Below are positions 50,987-59,922 of a stretch of DNA of 64,000 nt, piece after piece. A model generated the notes under the pieces. It made no database searches. It saw only the letters and a list, made by a program, of their open reading frames with translations, and had not been told where the DNA came from. Source of the DNA: Tistlia consotensis USBA 355 (lineage in GTDB: Bacteria > Pseudomonadota > Alphaproteobacteria > Kiloniellales > DSM-21159); the NCBI RefSeq assembly GCF_900177295.1, contig NZ_FWZX01000012.1, forward strand, positions 92,559 to 156,558, written 5' to 3'. Numbering within the stretch: the stretch's first letter is position 1; every line of letters starts with the position of its first letter. The position numbers were made by a program, and so were the translations under genes.

Positions 50987-51963
50987 GCGAGGCCGAGCTG
51001 GCGATGCACGGCGACGGCGGCCCGGCGAAGCGGCCGGTCCTGCTGTTCATGAGCGACTACGACGACCCGGCCGAGTGGGCGCCGGCCCTCGCCGAGGCCT
51101 GGCCGGAGCTGGAGGTCCGGGTGTGGCCGGAGATCGGCGAGCCGGCCGAGGTCGACTTCGCCCTGGTCTGGAAGCCGGCGCCGGGCAGCCTCCGGCAGTT
51201 CCCCAACCTCAGGCTGATCGTCAACCTCGGCGCCGGCATCGACGCCATCGCCGCCGACGAGACGCTGCCGGCCGACGTGCCGATCGCCCGCCTCGCCGAC
51301 AGCGGCCAGTCGGAGATGATGACCGGCTTCGTCGTGCTCTCGGTACTGCGCCACCACCGCGAGCTGCGCTTCTTCGAGGCGGCGCAGCGCGAGCGGCGCT
51401 GGGCCTACCGGCATCCGCGCGAGCACCGCGACTGCCGGGTCGGCGTGATGGGCCTCGGCTACCTGGGCCTCGCCGCGGCGCGCGCCCTCGCCGGACTCGG
51501 CTTCGAGGTCGCCGGCTGGTCGCGCGGCCGCAAGGCTGCCGACGGCATCGAGTGCTTCGCCGGGCAGGAGGAGCTGCCGGCCTTCCTGGCCCGCACGGAC
51601 ATCCTGGTCGCGATGCTGCCGGCAACCGCCGAGACCCGCGGCCTGCTCGGCAGGGAGGCCTTCGCCGCCCTGCCGGAGGGCGCGAAGTTCGTCAACGTCG
51701 GCCGCGGCAGCACGGTCGACGAGCAGGCCCTGATCGAGGCCCTGGAGAGCGGCCGGCTGGCCGAGGCGACGCTCGACGTCTTCGAGACCGAGCCGCTGCC
51801 CGCCGAGCATCCGCTCTGGGCCATGGAGCAGGTCCTGATCACGCCGCACCTGGCCAGCGTCGCGGTGCCGCGCACGGCGGCGCTGCAGGTCGTGGCGAAC
51901 TGCCGCCGGGTTCTGGATGGGGAGACGCCCGAATACACGGTGGACCGCGGCCGGGGCTACTGA
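50983..51963 (+). CDS. GhrA-like glyoxylate/hydroxypyruvate reductase
   Basis: This 326-residue D-2-hydroxyacid dehydrogenase starts with GTG inside the aldolase stop. Its cofactor loop is GVMGLGYLGLAAARALAGLG (near residue 148), and the catalytic set is Arg in FVNVGRGSTVDE, Glu in LDVFETEPLPAEHP and His in ITPHLASVAVP. The substrate-side motif RLADSGQSEMM fits the GhrA subgroup. It would reduce glyoxylate or a related keto acid released by the aldolase. Confidence 0.92.
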   Translation: MSEAELAMHGDGGPAKRPVLLFMSDYDDPAEWAPALAEAWPELEVRVWPEIGEPAEVDFALVWKPAPGSLRQFPNLRLIVNLGAGIDAIAADETLPADVPIARLADSGQSEMMTGFVVLSVLRHHRELRFFEAAQRERRWAYRHPREHRDCRVGVMGLGYLGLAAARALAGLGFEVAGWSRGRKAADGIECFAGQEELPAFLARTDILVAMLPATAETRGLLGREAFAALPEGAKFVNVGRGSTVDEQALIEALESGRLAEATLDVFETEPLPAEHPLWAMEQVLITPHLASVAVPRTAALQVVANCRRVLDGETPEYTVDRGRGY

Positions 51964-52026
51964 CCCTCCGCGAACACCACCGGGTTCGATCGATTCTCGA
52001 AACGCGGGAAGAGGGGAGAGTTCCTC

Positions 52027-53061
52027 ATGAGGAAGAGCGTCACCGCGGCCGCGCTGGCGGCCGTGCTCGCCGTCGGCTCGCTGCAGGCGGCCCGGGCCGA
52101 AACGCTGCTGGTCAGCTCCTGGGGCGGCAGCTGGCAGGAGATGATCGCCAAGACCATCGGCAAGAAGTTCACCGAGACGACCGGCGCCAAGGTCGAGTTC
52201 GTCACCGGCGGCACCATCGACCGCCTCAACAAGGCCAAGCTGGCGGCCGGCGACCCGGAGACCGACATCACCCTGACGACCAGCCACGTCGGCTGGCTCT
52301 ACCAGAGCAGCGGCCTGTTCGAGACCCTGGACTATGCCAGGATCCCGAACGCCGCGAAGATCTTCCCCGAGGCCAGGATCAGCCCGGGCCACGTCGGCGT
52401 CTGGTCCTACGTCTACACCATCGGCTACCGCAAGGACCTGCTGCCCGAGGGCCTGACCTTCGACAGCTGGGAGGACCTCTGGTCGCCGAAGATGAAGGGC
52501 CTGCTCGGCCTGCCCGACTTCGACCCGAGCCACATCATCGCGGTCTCGGCGATCCTGTCCGGCGCCGACCCCCAGCACTGGGAGAAGGGCCAGGACAAGC
52601 TGCTGGCGCTCAAGCCCTCGATCAAGGCCTTCTACACCAACGACGCCTCGAGCCAGCAGATGATGTCCTCCGGCGAGACGCCGGTGCAGATCCTGCTGTC
52701 GGGCAACGCCTTCTATCAGATGGGCCAGGGCGTCGACCTGGCCCTGGTGATCCCGAAGGAGGGTGCCGTGATCGGCATCGACGCCATCGGCATCATGAAG
52801 GGCACGAAGAAGTCGGAGCTCGCCTACAAGTTCATCGACGCCGCCTTCGATCCCGAGGTCCAGGCCGAGATCGCCTCGTTCAAGAAGCTCGGCCCGATGG
52901 TCGAGGGCGCGCCGGTCGACCCGGCCATCGCCAGGCTGCCGGGCGTCTTCACGACGGCCGAACAGTGGAAGGAGCAGGCGATCGTCATCGACCACAAGCT
53001 GCGCGCCGAGAAGCTCGGCGAGTGGAAGCAGTGGTTCACCGAGCACATGATCGCCCAGTAG
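52027..53061 (+). CDS. ABC transporter substrate-binding protein, polyamine (PotD) type
   Basis: This 344-residue periplasmic protein has a Sec signal of about 24 residues (SVTAAALAAVLAVGSLQAAR then AETLL). The mature start LLVSSWGGSWQEMIAKTIG and NIPNAAKIF-like lobes fit the polyamine/iron family, as does the protein at 3757. GAGGGGAGAG precedes the ATG. It is the first gene of a four-gene importer operon that follows the amidohydrolase-aldolase-GhrA set after 63 bases, so all may share a pathway. Confidence 0.92.
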   Translation: MRKSVTAAALAAVLAVGSLQAARAETLLVSSWGGSWQEMIAKTIGKKFTETTGAKVEFVTGGTIDRLNKAKLAAGDPETDITLTTSHVGWLYQSSGLFETLDYARIPNAAKIFPEARISPGHVGVWSYVYTIGYRKDLLPEGLTFDSWEDLWSPKMKGLLGLPDFDPSHIIAVSAILSGADPQHWEKGQDKLLALKPSIKAFYTNDASSQQMMSSGETPVQILLSGNAFYQMGQGVDLALVIPKEGAVIGIDAIGIMKGTKKSELAYKFIDAAFDPEVQAEIASFKKLGPMVEGAPVDPAIARLPGVFTTAEQWKEQAIVIDHKLRAEKLGEWKQWFTEHMIAQ

Positions 53062-53068
53062 CAACTGT

Positions 53069-53103
53069 GGCGCGGGGGCCCGCCGTCCGGCGGGCCCCGC
53101 GCC
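53069..53103. terminator. Strong hairpin between binding-protein and permease genes
   Basis: GGCGCGGGG with GCCCGCC on the left pairs with GGCGGGC and CCCGCGCC on the right: a stem of about 16 pairs with one bulged G and a four-base loop, starting eight bases past the stop. GCTTCTTCG follows, a weak U-rich stretch. Confidence 0.6.
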
Positions 53104-53124
53104 GCTTCTTCGCGACGCCCTTCC

Positions 53125-53979
53125 GTGATCGACCAGAGCTATCTCAGGCGCTTCCTGCTGCCGGCCCTGCTGCTGGCCGCGGTCTACGCCTGCGCCCTCG
53201 CCGCCATCGTGCAGTACGCCTTCCGCACCTTCGTGCCCGGCTCCCTGGAGGTCGGCCCGCCGACGCTTCACAACCTGGCGCGCCTCGTCGACCCGCTCTA
53301 CGCGCGGGTCTTCGGCGACTCGCTGCTGATCGGTCTCTATACCGCCGCGGCGACGCTGCTGGTCGGCTATCCGCTGGCCTACGCCCTGGTCCGCACGCCC
53401 TCGCGCGCGCTGCGCTCGGCGCTCTTCGTGGTCGCGATCACGCCGCTCTTCACCGGCGAGATCGTGCGCACCTACGCCTGGCTGAACGTGCTCGGCGCCA
53501 ACGGCTTCATCAACCGGATCCTGCTGTGGAGCGGCCTGATCGGGCAGCCGCTGGAGCTGATGTTCACGACGCTCGGCGTCTGCATCGCGCTGGTGCACTT
53601 CTCGCTGCCGGTCATGGTGATGATCCTGGCCGCGGCGCTGGCCCATGTCGACCCGCGCTACGAGCGCGCCGCGGCGACGCTCGGCGCCGGGCCGCTCAGG
53701 CGCTTCGCCCTGATCACCCTGCCGCTGTCGATGCCCGGCGTGGTCTCGGGCTTCGTGACGATCTTCGCCTGGACGCTCTCGGCCTTCGCGACGCCGCAGC
53801 TGATCGGCGGCGGCCGGGTCACGATGATCTCGAACCTCGTCTATCAGCTCGGCTTCGCCTCCTTCAACTTCCCCTTCGCGGCGGCGCTCAGCCTCGCGGC
53901 CATCCTGCTGACCGTGCTGCTGCTGGCGCTGCTGCGCTGGAGCCAGGCGCGGGTCGACCGCATGGCGGTGCACGCATGA
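53125..53979 (+). CDS. ABC transporter permease, PotB type
   Basis: This 284-residue membrane protein starts with GTG (MIDQSYLRRFLLPALLLAAV). It has six predicted helices and the coupling loop ERAAATLGAGPLRRFALITL (near residues 180-200). ATGA links it to the next permease. It follows the hairpin at 53069, so its expression is probably lower than that of the binding protein. Confidence 0.92.
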   Translation: MIDQSYLRRFLLPALLLAAVYACALAAIVQYAFRTFVPGSLEVGPPTLHNLARLVDPLYARVFGDSLLIGLYTAAATLLVGYPLAYALVRTPSRALRSALFVVAITPLFTGEIVRTYAWLNVLGANGFINRILLWSGLIGQPLELMFTTLGVCIALVHFSLPVMVMILAAALAHVDPRYERAAATLGAGPLRRFALITLPLSMPGVVSGFVTIFAWTLSAFATPQLIGGGRVTMISNLVYQLGFASFNFPFAAALSLAAILLTVLLLALLRWSQARVDRMAVHA

Positions 53980-54809
53980 GCCCCCGCTTCTTGTCCCCGC
54001 GCCTGGTCGAGCGCGCCCTCCGCCTCGGCTTCGCGCTGCTGGTCGCCGCCATCGTCGGCTACGTCGTGCTGCCGGCCGTGGTCGTCGCGATCGCCTCGCT
54101 CAACGCCAGCGCGATCCTGGCCTTCCCGCCGGACGGCCTGTCGCTGCGCTGGTACGCGACCGCGCTCGGCTACCGGGACTTCCAGCGCGGCCTGGTCAAC
54201 AGCCTGATCGTCATGGCGATCGCCTCCACCCTGGCGGTCGCCGTCGGCGCCGCCGCCGCGCTCTACATCGACCGCTCCGGCCACCGGCTGCGCGGGCTGC
54301 TGGAGGCGGTGCTGGTCTCGCCGATGGTCGTGCCGAACTTCACCATCGGCCTCGGCTTCCTGATCTTCGCCGTCGAGGTCGGCCAGGCCCGCACCTTCGG
54401 CGTCGTGGTCGTCTCCCACGTCGTGCTGGTGCTGCCCTTCGTGCTGCGCTCGATCTACGTCAGCCTGCGCAACATCGACCGACGGCTGGAGCGCGCCGCG
54501 GCGACCCTGGGCGCCCGGCCGGGCCGGGTCTTCCTGGAGGTCACGCTGCCGATGATGGCGCCCGGCATCTTCGCCGGCTGGGTCTTCGCCGCCGTGCTGT
54601 CCTTCAACGAGTTCACCGCCTCGCTGTTCGTCACGGCGCGCTCGACCAAGACCCTGCCGGTCGCGATGTACGACTACGTCCGAGAGTACGCCGACCCGAC
54701 CATGGCCGCGCTCTCGACGCTGTTCATCGTGACCACGGTGATCCTGGTCGTGCTGGCCAACCGGCTGGTCGGCCTCGACCGCATCCTGACCATGGAGAGT
54801 CCCCGATGA
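53976..54809 (+). CDS. ABC transporter permease, PotC type
   Basis: This 277-residue membrane protein begins MSPRFLSPRLVERALRLG. It has the periplasmic FPPDGLSLRWYATAL segment of PotC-like proteins and the coupling loop ERAAATLGARPGRVFLEVTL. Six helices are predicted. It overlaps both neighbours by ATGA and forms the pore with the PotB-type partner. Confidence 0.92.
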   Translation: MSPRFLSPRLVERALRLGFALLVAAIVGYVVLPAVVVAIASLNASAILAFPPDGLSLRWYATALGYRDFQRGLVNSLIVMAIASTLAVAVGAAAALYIDRSGHRLRGLLEAVLVSPMVVPNFTIGLGFLIFAVEVGQARTFGVVVVSHVVLVLPFVLRSIYVSLRNIDRRLERAAATLGARPGRVFLEVTLPMMAPGIFAGWVFAAVLSFNEFTASLFVTARSTKTLPVAMYDYVREYADPTMAALSTLFIVTTVILVVLANRLVGLDRILTMESPR

Positions 54810-55939
54810 GCGCGGCCGAACGCCAGGAGACGAGATCCCGCGCGGCCCTGCCGGTCCGGCTGCAGGGTGTCGCCAGGAGCTTCGGCGCCGTCCAGGCGCT
54901 GGAGGAGACCTCGCTCGACGTCCGGCCGGGCGAGTTCCTGACCCTGCTCGGGCCCTCGGGCTGCGGCAAGACCACCCTGCTCAACATCGTCGCCGGCTTC
55001 CTGGAGCCGGACCGCGGCGAGGTCTTCCTGGGCGAGGAGCTGGTCACCTACCAGCCGGTGCACAGCCGCGGCATCGGCATGGTCTTCCAGAGCTACGCCC
55101 TGTTCCCGCACATGACCGTCGCCGGCAACGTCGCCTTCGGCCTGCGCATGCACGGCGTGCCGAAGGCCGAGCGCGCCGCCCGGGTCCGCGAGGCGCTCGC
55201 CGCGGTCGCGCTGGAGGGCTACGGCGAGCGCCATCCGGCGGCGCTGTCCGGCGGCCAGCAGCAGCGCGTCGCCCTGGCCCGCGCCATGGCGCTCAACCCG
55301 CGGGTGCTGCTGCTCGACGAGCCGCTGTCCGCGCTCGACAAGTCGCTGCGCCTGCAGATGCAGGTCGAGCTGAAGGCGATCCAGCAGCGCTACGGCGTGA
55401 CCACGATCTTCGTGACCCATGACCAGGGCGAGGCCCTGGCCCTGTCGGACCGGATCGCCGTGATGCGCGCCGGCCGCATCGAGCAGATCGCCGGGCCGGA
55501 CGCCTGCTATCGCGACCCTGCGACGGCCTTCGTCGCCGGCTTCGTCGGCGATGCCAACCGGCTCGCGGCCAGGGTCGCCTCGGTCGAGGGAGACGCGGTC
55601 GGCCTGCTGATCGGCGGGCGGAGACTGGCCCTGCCGGCCGCGCGCTGGCGCGGCGAGGGAGCGCCCGCGCCAGGCGCCGACGCGCAGCTCTTCGTCCGGC
55701 CCGAGGCGGTGGCGCTCTGCGAGGCCGGCAGCGCGGACGCCCTGCCCGGCCGGGTCGCGCAGGTCGTCTTCCAGGGGCCGAGCACCCACGTGCTGCTCGA
55801 AGTCCCGAACCTCGGCAGCCTGACCGCGCTGGTGCCGGCGCCGGCCGCGGCCGGCCTCCCGGCCGGCGCGCCGCTCGCCGCCCGCCTCGATCTCGCCCAG
55901 GCCAGCCTGTTCCCGGCGGACGCCGACGATCAGGCGTAG
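54806..55939 (+). CDS. ABC transporter ATP-binding protein, polyamine (PotA) type
   Basis: This 377-residue ATPase has Walker A GPSGCGKTT, Q-loop VFQSYALFPHM, signature LSGGQQQR, Walker B LLLDEPLSALD and H-loop VTHDQGEAL, all intact, plus a TOBE-type C-terminal domain (DAQLFVRPEAVALC). Start by ATGA overlap. Its 3' end overlaps the convergent oxygenase gene by ten bases. Confidence 0.94.
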   Translation: MSAAERQETRSRAALPVRLQGVARSFGAVQALEETSLDVRPGEFLTLLGPSGCGKTTLLNIVAGFLEPDRGEVFLGEELVTYQPVHSRGIGMVFQSYALFPHMTVAGNVAFGLRMHGVPKAERAARVREALAAVALEGYGERHPAALSGGQQQRVALARAMALNPRVLLLDEPLSALDKSLRLQMQVELKAIQQRYGVTTIFVTHDQGEALALSDRIAVMRAGRIEQIAGPDACYRDPATAFVAGFVGDANRLAARVASVEGDAVGLLIGGRRLALPAARWRGEGAPAPGADAQLFVRPEAVALCEAGSADALPGRVAQVVFQGPSTHVLLEVPNLGSLTALVPAPAAAGLPAGAPLAARLDLAQASLFPADADDQA

Positions 55940-56838
55940 GCGCCGGCCTGGCGGCGATCGAGGTAGTCGCCGCTGGTGATCGGCGGATAGAGGGGCGCGC
56001 CCTCCCGCCGGCAGGTCGGCAGCGTCTCGATCAGCACGTCGGGATTGGGGTGGAAGAAGAAGGGAATGGAGTAGCGCGCGCCCGGCGCGACCCGGACCAC
56101 CCGGTGCGGCGTCGCGCGGAAGCGGTCGGCGGTCCAGCGCGCCATCATCTCGCCGATGTTGCAGACGAAGGAGCCCTCCTCCGGCGGCACGTCGAGCCAG
56201 CGCCCGTCGCGGCGCTCGACCTGCAGGCCGCCCTGCGTGTCCTGGGCCAGGATCGTCAGGTAGCCGTAGTCGCTGTGCGCGCCGCAGCCGGCCGGCAGCT
56301 CGGCCGGATCGACCGGCCACCCGGCCGGCGGGTAGTGCAGCACGCGCAGGATCGCCGTCGGCCGGTCCAGCTTGGCCGCGAAGAAGTCCTCCGGCAGCTC
56401 GAGCGCCAGCGCGAAGCCGCGCGACAGCGTCCGGCCCAGCGCCGCGATGGCCTCGTAGTAGGCGCTCAGCACCGTCTTCAGCTCGGGCAGCCCGGCCGGC
56501 CAGCGGTTCAGCTCCCCGGCGGCGCCGAAGGCGATGTCGAAGCCCTCCTTCGGATCGCCGCCGGCCGCGGGATCGGTCACCTCGCCCCGGAGCGGGAAGT
56601 AGCCCCGGTAGCCGCTCGCCGGACCGAGGGCGACGGCCGCCTTGGCCTCGGGCGGCAGCGCGAAGAAGCCCTGCGCGACCGCGAAGGCGCGCTGCAGCAG
56701 CGCCGGCTCGACGCCGTGGCCGACGATCCGGAAGAAGCCGACCTCCCGGCAGGCCCGGCCGATCGCCTCGGCGCAGGCGTGGCGCTCGGCGGCCGTGCCG
56801 TCGAGCGCGGCGACCTCGATCGTCGGGATCGCGTCCAT
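55930..56838 (-). CDS. Isopenicillin-N-synthase-like 2-oxoglutarate/Fe(II) oxygenase
   Basis: This 302-residue oxygenase starts MDAIPTIEVAALDGTAAERH. It has the N-terminal DIOX_N region EVGFFRIVGHGVEPALLQRA and the 2OG-FeII core: iron ligands His and Asp in GAHSDYGYLTIL (near residue 190), distal His in TPHRVVR and 2-oxoglutarate-binding Arg-x-Ser in GARYSIPFFFHP. Relatives include plant-like and bacterial hydroxylases such as those acting on peptides or gibberellin. It lies eight bases past the acetamidase gene and is likely the last gene of operon G. Confidence 0.9.
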   Translation of the reverse strand: MDAIPTIEVAALDGTAAERHACAEAIGRACREVGFFRIVGHGVEPALLQRAFAVAQGFFALPPEAKAAVALGPASGYRGYFPLRGEVTDPAAGGDPKEGFDIAFGAAGELNRWPAGLPELKTVLSAYYEAIAALGRTLSRGFALALELPEDFFAAKLDRPTAILRVLHYPPAGWPVDPAELPAGCGAHSDYGYLTILAQDTQGGLQVERRDGRWLDVPPEEGSFVCNIGEMMARWTADRFRATPHRVVRVAPGARYSIPFFFHPNPDVLIETLPTCRREGAPLYPPITSGDYLDRRQAGAYA

Positions 56839-56846
56839 CGCGCCGC

Positions 56847-57788
56847 TCAGGCCGGCAGCGCCGACTTCGGCAGCATGCAGTGCACACCCTTGTTGACGTC
56901 GACCATCTGGGTGATGCGCAGGTCGGCGGCCAGGCTGCACAGCGAGTAGGCGTCCTGCCTGCGGAGCCCGGCGAGCTCGACGATCAGGTCGATCATCTCG
57001 CGCAGCGCCTGGCGGGCGGCGTCGTCCAGGTCCTCGTTGAGGCCCATGGTGATCCAGCTCTCCGCGGTCTCGGCGCGCGGCATCGCCAGCGTCATGTCCT
57101 TGCGCACGCTGAGCTCGACCGTGCCGGTCAGGCAGGTCTCGATGGCGGTCAGGCAGACCTCGCCGTCGCCCTGCACGGCATGGCCGTCGCCGGCCGAGAA
57201 GAGCGCGCCCTCGTTGAACACCGGGAAGTAGACCGTGGTGCCGGCGACCAGCTCCTTGTTGTCGAGGTTGCCGCCGAACTCGCGCGGCACGATCGAGTTG
57301 CAGCGCCCGTAGTGCGCCGGCGGCGCGACGCCGAAGTTGCCGAAGAAGGGCCTGAGCGGCAGCTTGCCGCCCCAGGGCAGCCGCGCCTCCATGGCCTCGC
57401 GGTCGAGCGGGATGTGGATCAGCCGCTTCTCAGGGAAGTCCTCGGGCAGGGTGCCGTGCAGCGGCAGCTGCAGGTTCCAGCCCCAGTCCTGGCGCAGCGC
57501 GATGTCGAGCAGCCTGACCTGCAGGACGTCGCCCGGCTCGGCGCCCGCGACGTGGATCGGCCCGGTCATGAAGTGCGGCCCCGGCCCGCGCTGGTTCCGG
57601 GCATGGACCTCGCGGTGGCCCTCGACGACCGTCGAGCCGGAGCCCGGCATGTCCTCGGGCTCGCCCGACAGGGTGTCGATGGTGAAGGTGTCGCCGGACT
57701 CGACCTGCAGCACCGGCTCCAGGCGCGCGTCCCAGAAGCCCCAGTGCACGGTCTCCGGCCGCGACGGCAGGTGGTGGTGGGTCGGCAT
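56847..57788 (-). CDS. Acetamidase/formamidase-family amidohydrolase
   Basis: This 313-residue enzyme contains NQRGPGPHFMTGPIHVAGAE, GDVLQVRLLDIALRQDWGWN, PFFGNFGVAPP, and FSAGDGHAVQGDGEVCLTAIE (Asp/Glu and His typical of the FmdA/AmdA fold). Such enzymes release ammonia from small amides. GGGAGAAAG precedes the ATG. It follows the ABC permease genes of operon G, suggesting that the importer carries an amide or a precursor oxidised by the adjacent oxygenase. Confidence 0.9.
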   Translation of the reverse strand: MPTHHHLPSRPETVHWGFWDARLEPVLQVESGDTFTIDTLSGEPEDMPGSGSTVVEGHREVHARNQRGPGPHFMTGPIHVAGAEPGDVLQVRLLDIALRQDWGWNLQLPLHGTLPEDFPEKRLIHIPLDREAMEARLPWGGKLPLRPFFGNFGVAPPAHYGRCNSIVPREFGGNLDNKELVAGTTVYFPVFNEGALFSAGDGHAVQGDGEVCLTAIETCLTGTVELSVRKDMTLAMPRAETAESWITMGLNEDLDDAARQALREMIDLIVELAGLRRQDAYSLCSLAADLRITQMVDVNKGVHCMLPKSALPA

Positions 57789-57812
57789 CGGCTCTTTCTC
57801 CCTTGTCCGGAC

Positions 57813-58655
57813 TCAGCCCTTCACGGCGCCCATGGTCAGGCCGCGCACGATGTGTCGCTGCAGCAGGAAGACGGCGATCATCACCGGGGTCAGCGCGACC
57901 ATGCCGACCACCGCCATCTCGCCCCAGCGCACGCCCTGGGTGGTGATCAGCGTCGGGATCGCGACCGGCAGCGTCTTGACCGCCTTGCCGCCGAGCATGA
58001 AGGCGAAGAGGAACTCGTTCCAGGCGAAGATGAAGCAGAGCATCGCCGTCGCGATGATGCCGTTGCGCAGCAGCGGGAAGACGACGCGCCGGAAGACCTG
58101 CAGGCGCGACCAGCCCTCCAGCAGCGCGGCCTCCTCCAGCTCGACCGGCAGGTCGCGGCAGAAGCTGCGCAGCACCCAGATGTAGAACGACAGGTTGAAG
58201 GTCATGTAGGCCAGCGTCAGGCCGGCGAAGCTGTCGAGCAGGCCGATGCGCGCGAAGATCAGGTAGTAGGGGATGACCATGCAGACCGGCGGCGCCATGC
58301 GCGTCGCCAGGATGAACAGGAAGAGGTCGTCGCGCCCGCGCATCTCGTAGCGCGCGAAGGCGTAGGCGGCCGGGGTGCCGAGCACCACGACGAGGGCCGT
58401 CGAGAGCGCGCCGAGCGCCAGCGAGGTCAGCAGCGAGAGGTGGAAGCCCTGCTCGATGACGTAGTCGAAGTGCTCGAGCGTCGGCGTGAAGAGCCAGACC
58501 GTCGGCCGCGCGAACATCACGTCCGAGGGCTTGACCATCATGCTGGCCATCCAGAGCACGGGGAACAGCACCAGCAGCGCCACGGCGACGGCGAGCAGCG
58601 TCCAGGCGACCTTCTGCCGGGCCGCGCGCTGGCGGCGTTCCGTGCCGGTGCTCAT
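57813..58655 (-). CDS. Carbohydrate-type ABC transporter permease (MalG/UgpE type)
   Basis: This 280-residue membrane protein has six predicted helices and the coupling loop EEAALLEGWSRLQVFRRVVF near residue 165-184, the EAA motif of the MalG class. The extracytoplasmic segment between helices one and two is short, as usual. It forms the pore with the permease at 58828. The two genes are separated by a palindromic repeat. Confidence 0.92.
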   Translation of the reverse strand: MSTGTERRQRAARQKVAWTLLAVAVALLVLFPVLWMASMMVKPSDVMFARPTVWLFTPTLEHFDYVIEQGFHLSLLTSLALGALSTALVVVLGTPAAYAFARYEMRGRDDLFLFILATRMAPPVCMVIPYYLIFARIGLLDSFAGLTLAYMTFNLSFYIWVLRSFCRDLPVELEEAALLEGWSRLQVFRRVVFPLLRNGIIATAMLCFIFAWNEFLFAFMLGGKAVKTLPVAIPTLITTQGVRWGEMAVVGMVALTPVMIAVFLLQRHIVRGLTMGAVKG

Positions 58656-58698
58656 CGGGCAGGTGCCTTCCGGGTCGCCGCCGGGACGCCCCCGAGTC

Positions 58699-58779
58699 CG
58701 TCATCCCCGCGCGGGCCGGGATCCAGGGTCGCGGGCTTCGAGCAGGCCGCCCTGGATCCCCGCCTGCGCGGGGATGACG
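58699..58779. repeat. Dispersed palindromic repeat between two permease genes
   Basis: Outer arms CGTCATCCCCGCG (58699-58711) and CGCGGGGATGACG (58767-58779) are perfect, with further inner matches GGGATCCAGGG and CCCTGGATCCC. This GTCATCCCCGC-type palindrome is a widely scattered REP-like or miniature element in proteobacterial genomes. It may stabilise or terminate the message between the two permease genes. Confidence 0.8.
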
Positions 58780-58827
58780 GCGAAAAGAAGGACCTCGGCA
58801 CGGTCGGCATCATCCGGGAGCACTCCC

Positions 58828-59742
58828 TCAGAAGGCGTTCAGCTTCTTCTTGGCGAGCTGGTAGAAGACGTTGCAGAAGGCGAAGAACAGCAGCCAGACG
58901 ACCACGGCCAGAGCCGAGGCCTCGCCGATGTTCCAGAACTCGAAGGTCATCTTGTAGGCCAGCACGCTCGGCATCTCGGTCGAGGTGCCGGGGCCGCCGC
59001 CGGTCAGGATGAAGATCGAGTCGAAGACCTTGAAGGCGTCGATCAGGCGCAGGAGGCCGATCACCACCAGCAGCGGCGCCATCATCGGCAGGGTCAGGCG
59101 GAAGAAGGCCTGGACCGGCGTCGCGCCGTCGACCGCCGCCGCCCGGTAGGGATTGACCGGCAGCGCCTGCAGGCCGGCGAAGAAGGCCAGCATCATGAAG
59201 GGCGTCCACTGCCAGACGTCGACGAAGATCAGGGCGTAGAGCGCGAGGTCCGGCGAGGCGAAGATCGAGATCTCGCCGACCAGCCCCAGCGGTTCGATGA
59301 CGTTGGTCGAGAGCAGGCCCCAGGAGCCGGCCAGCATGATCTTCCACAGCAGGCCGACGACGATCGGCGCCATCGTGGTCGGGATGAAGAGCAGCGGCAC
59401 CAGGGCCGAGCGGCCCCAGATCGGCCGGCAGAGCATGAGCGCACCGGCCAGCCCCAGCATGAACTCGAGCGGCACCGCGATGGCGACGAAGAGCGCGGCG
59501 ATCGCCATCGAGTTCCAGAAGCGGGAATCCGACAGCAGGGCGCCGTAGTTCTCGAAGCCGGCGAAGTCGCCGAGCCGGCCGTACTTCATCTGGTGGAAGG
59601 AGATGAAGACGGCGAAGAGGAAGGGCACCAGCGCGACCAGCACGAAGGTGATCATCGCCGGCGCGATCAGCGCGTAGGGATACCAGCGCGGCTCCGTGGC
59701 GGAGGCGGGCGAAACCGCTAGATCGGTGTCTATGGCCGCCAT
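58828..59742 (-). CDS. Carbohydrate-type ABC transporter permease (MalF/UgpA type)
   Basis: This 304-residue membrane protein starts MAAIDTDLAVSPASATEPRW, with AGGTG upstream. Six helices are predicted. The coupling loop YRAAAVDGATPVQAFFRLTL (near residues 200-219) is the EAA motif. It ends FYQLAKKKLNAF. It pairs with the MalG-type permease and lies downstream of the binding-protein gene across a 180-base gap filled by a palindromic repeat. Confidence 0.92.
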   Translation of the reverse strand: MAAIDTDLAVSPASATEPRWYPYALIAPAMITFVLVALVPFLFAVFISFHQMKYGRLGDFAGFENYGALLSDSRFWNSMAIAALFVAIAVPLEFMLGLAGALMLCRPIWGRSALVPLLFIPTTMAPIVVGLLWKIMLAGSWGLLSTNVIEPLGLVGEISIFASPDLALYALIFVDVWQWTPFMMLAFFAGLQALPVNPYRAAAVDGATPVQAFFRLTLPMMAPLLVVIGLLRLIDAFKVFDSIFILTGGGPGTSTEMPSVLAYKMTFEFWNIGEASALAVVVWLLFFAFCNVFYQLAKKKLNAF

Positions 59743-59771
59743 GGCATCACCTTTCGGTTCCAGCCGGGCCG

Positions 59772-59908
59772 CACCCCTCACCCTCCCACGCTTCGCGTGG
59801 GCCCCTCCCTCTCCCCCAAGGGGCGAGGGATTCAGGAGAGGCGCCCTGGTGAACCCTCGCCCCTTGGGGGAGAGGGTGCCGAGCGAGAGCGAGGCGGGTG
59901 AGGGGTGA
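59772..59908. repeat. Large palindromic dispersed repeat between binding-protein and permease genes
   Basis: A 12-base outer pair, CACCCCTCACCC (59772-59783) with GGGTGAGGGGTG (59897-59908), encloses a perfect 23-base inverted pair at 59807-59829 and 59854-59876. The structure would fold into a long cruciform. Shared modules link it to the repeat inside the gene at 44970. Confidence 0.85.
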
Positions 59909-59922
59909 CGTGGCTCGGAGTC

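Noticed and set aside
51075..53900. A long plus-strand frame overlapping the GhrA-like, binding-protein and permease genes in another phase
   Set aside because: Only its last part, from 53976, corresponds to a real permease; the rest is an out-of-phase reading of known genes.
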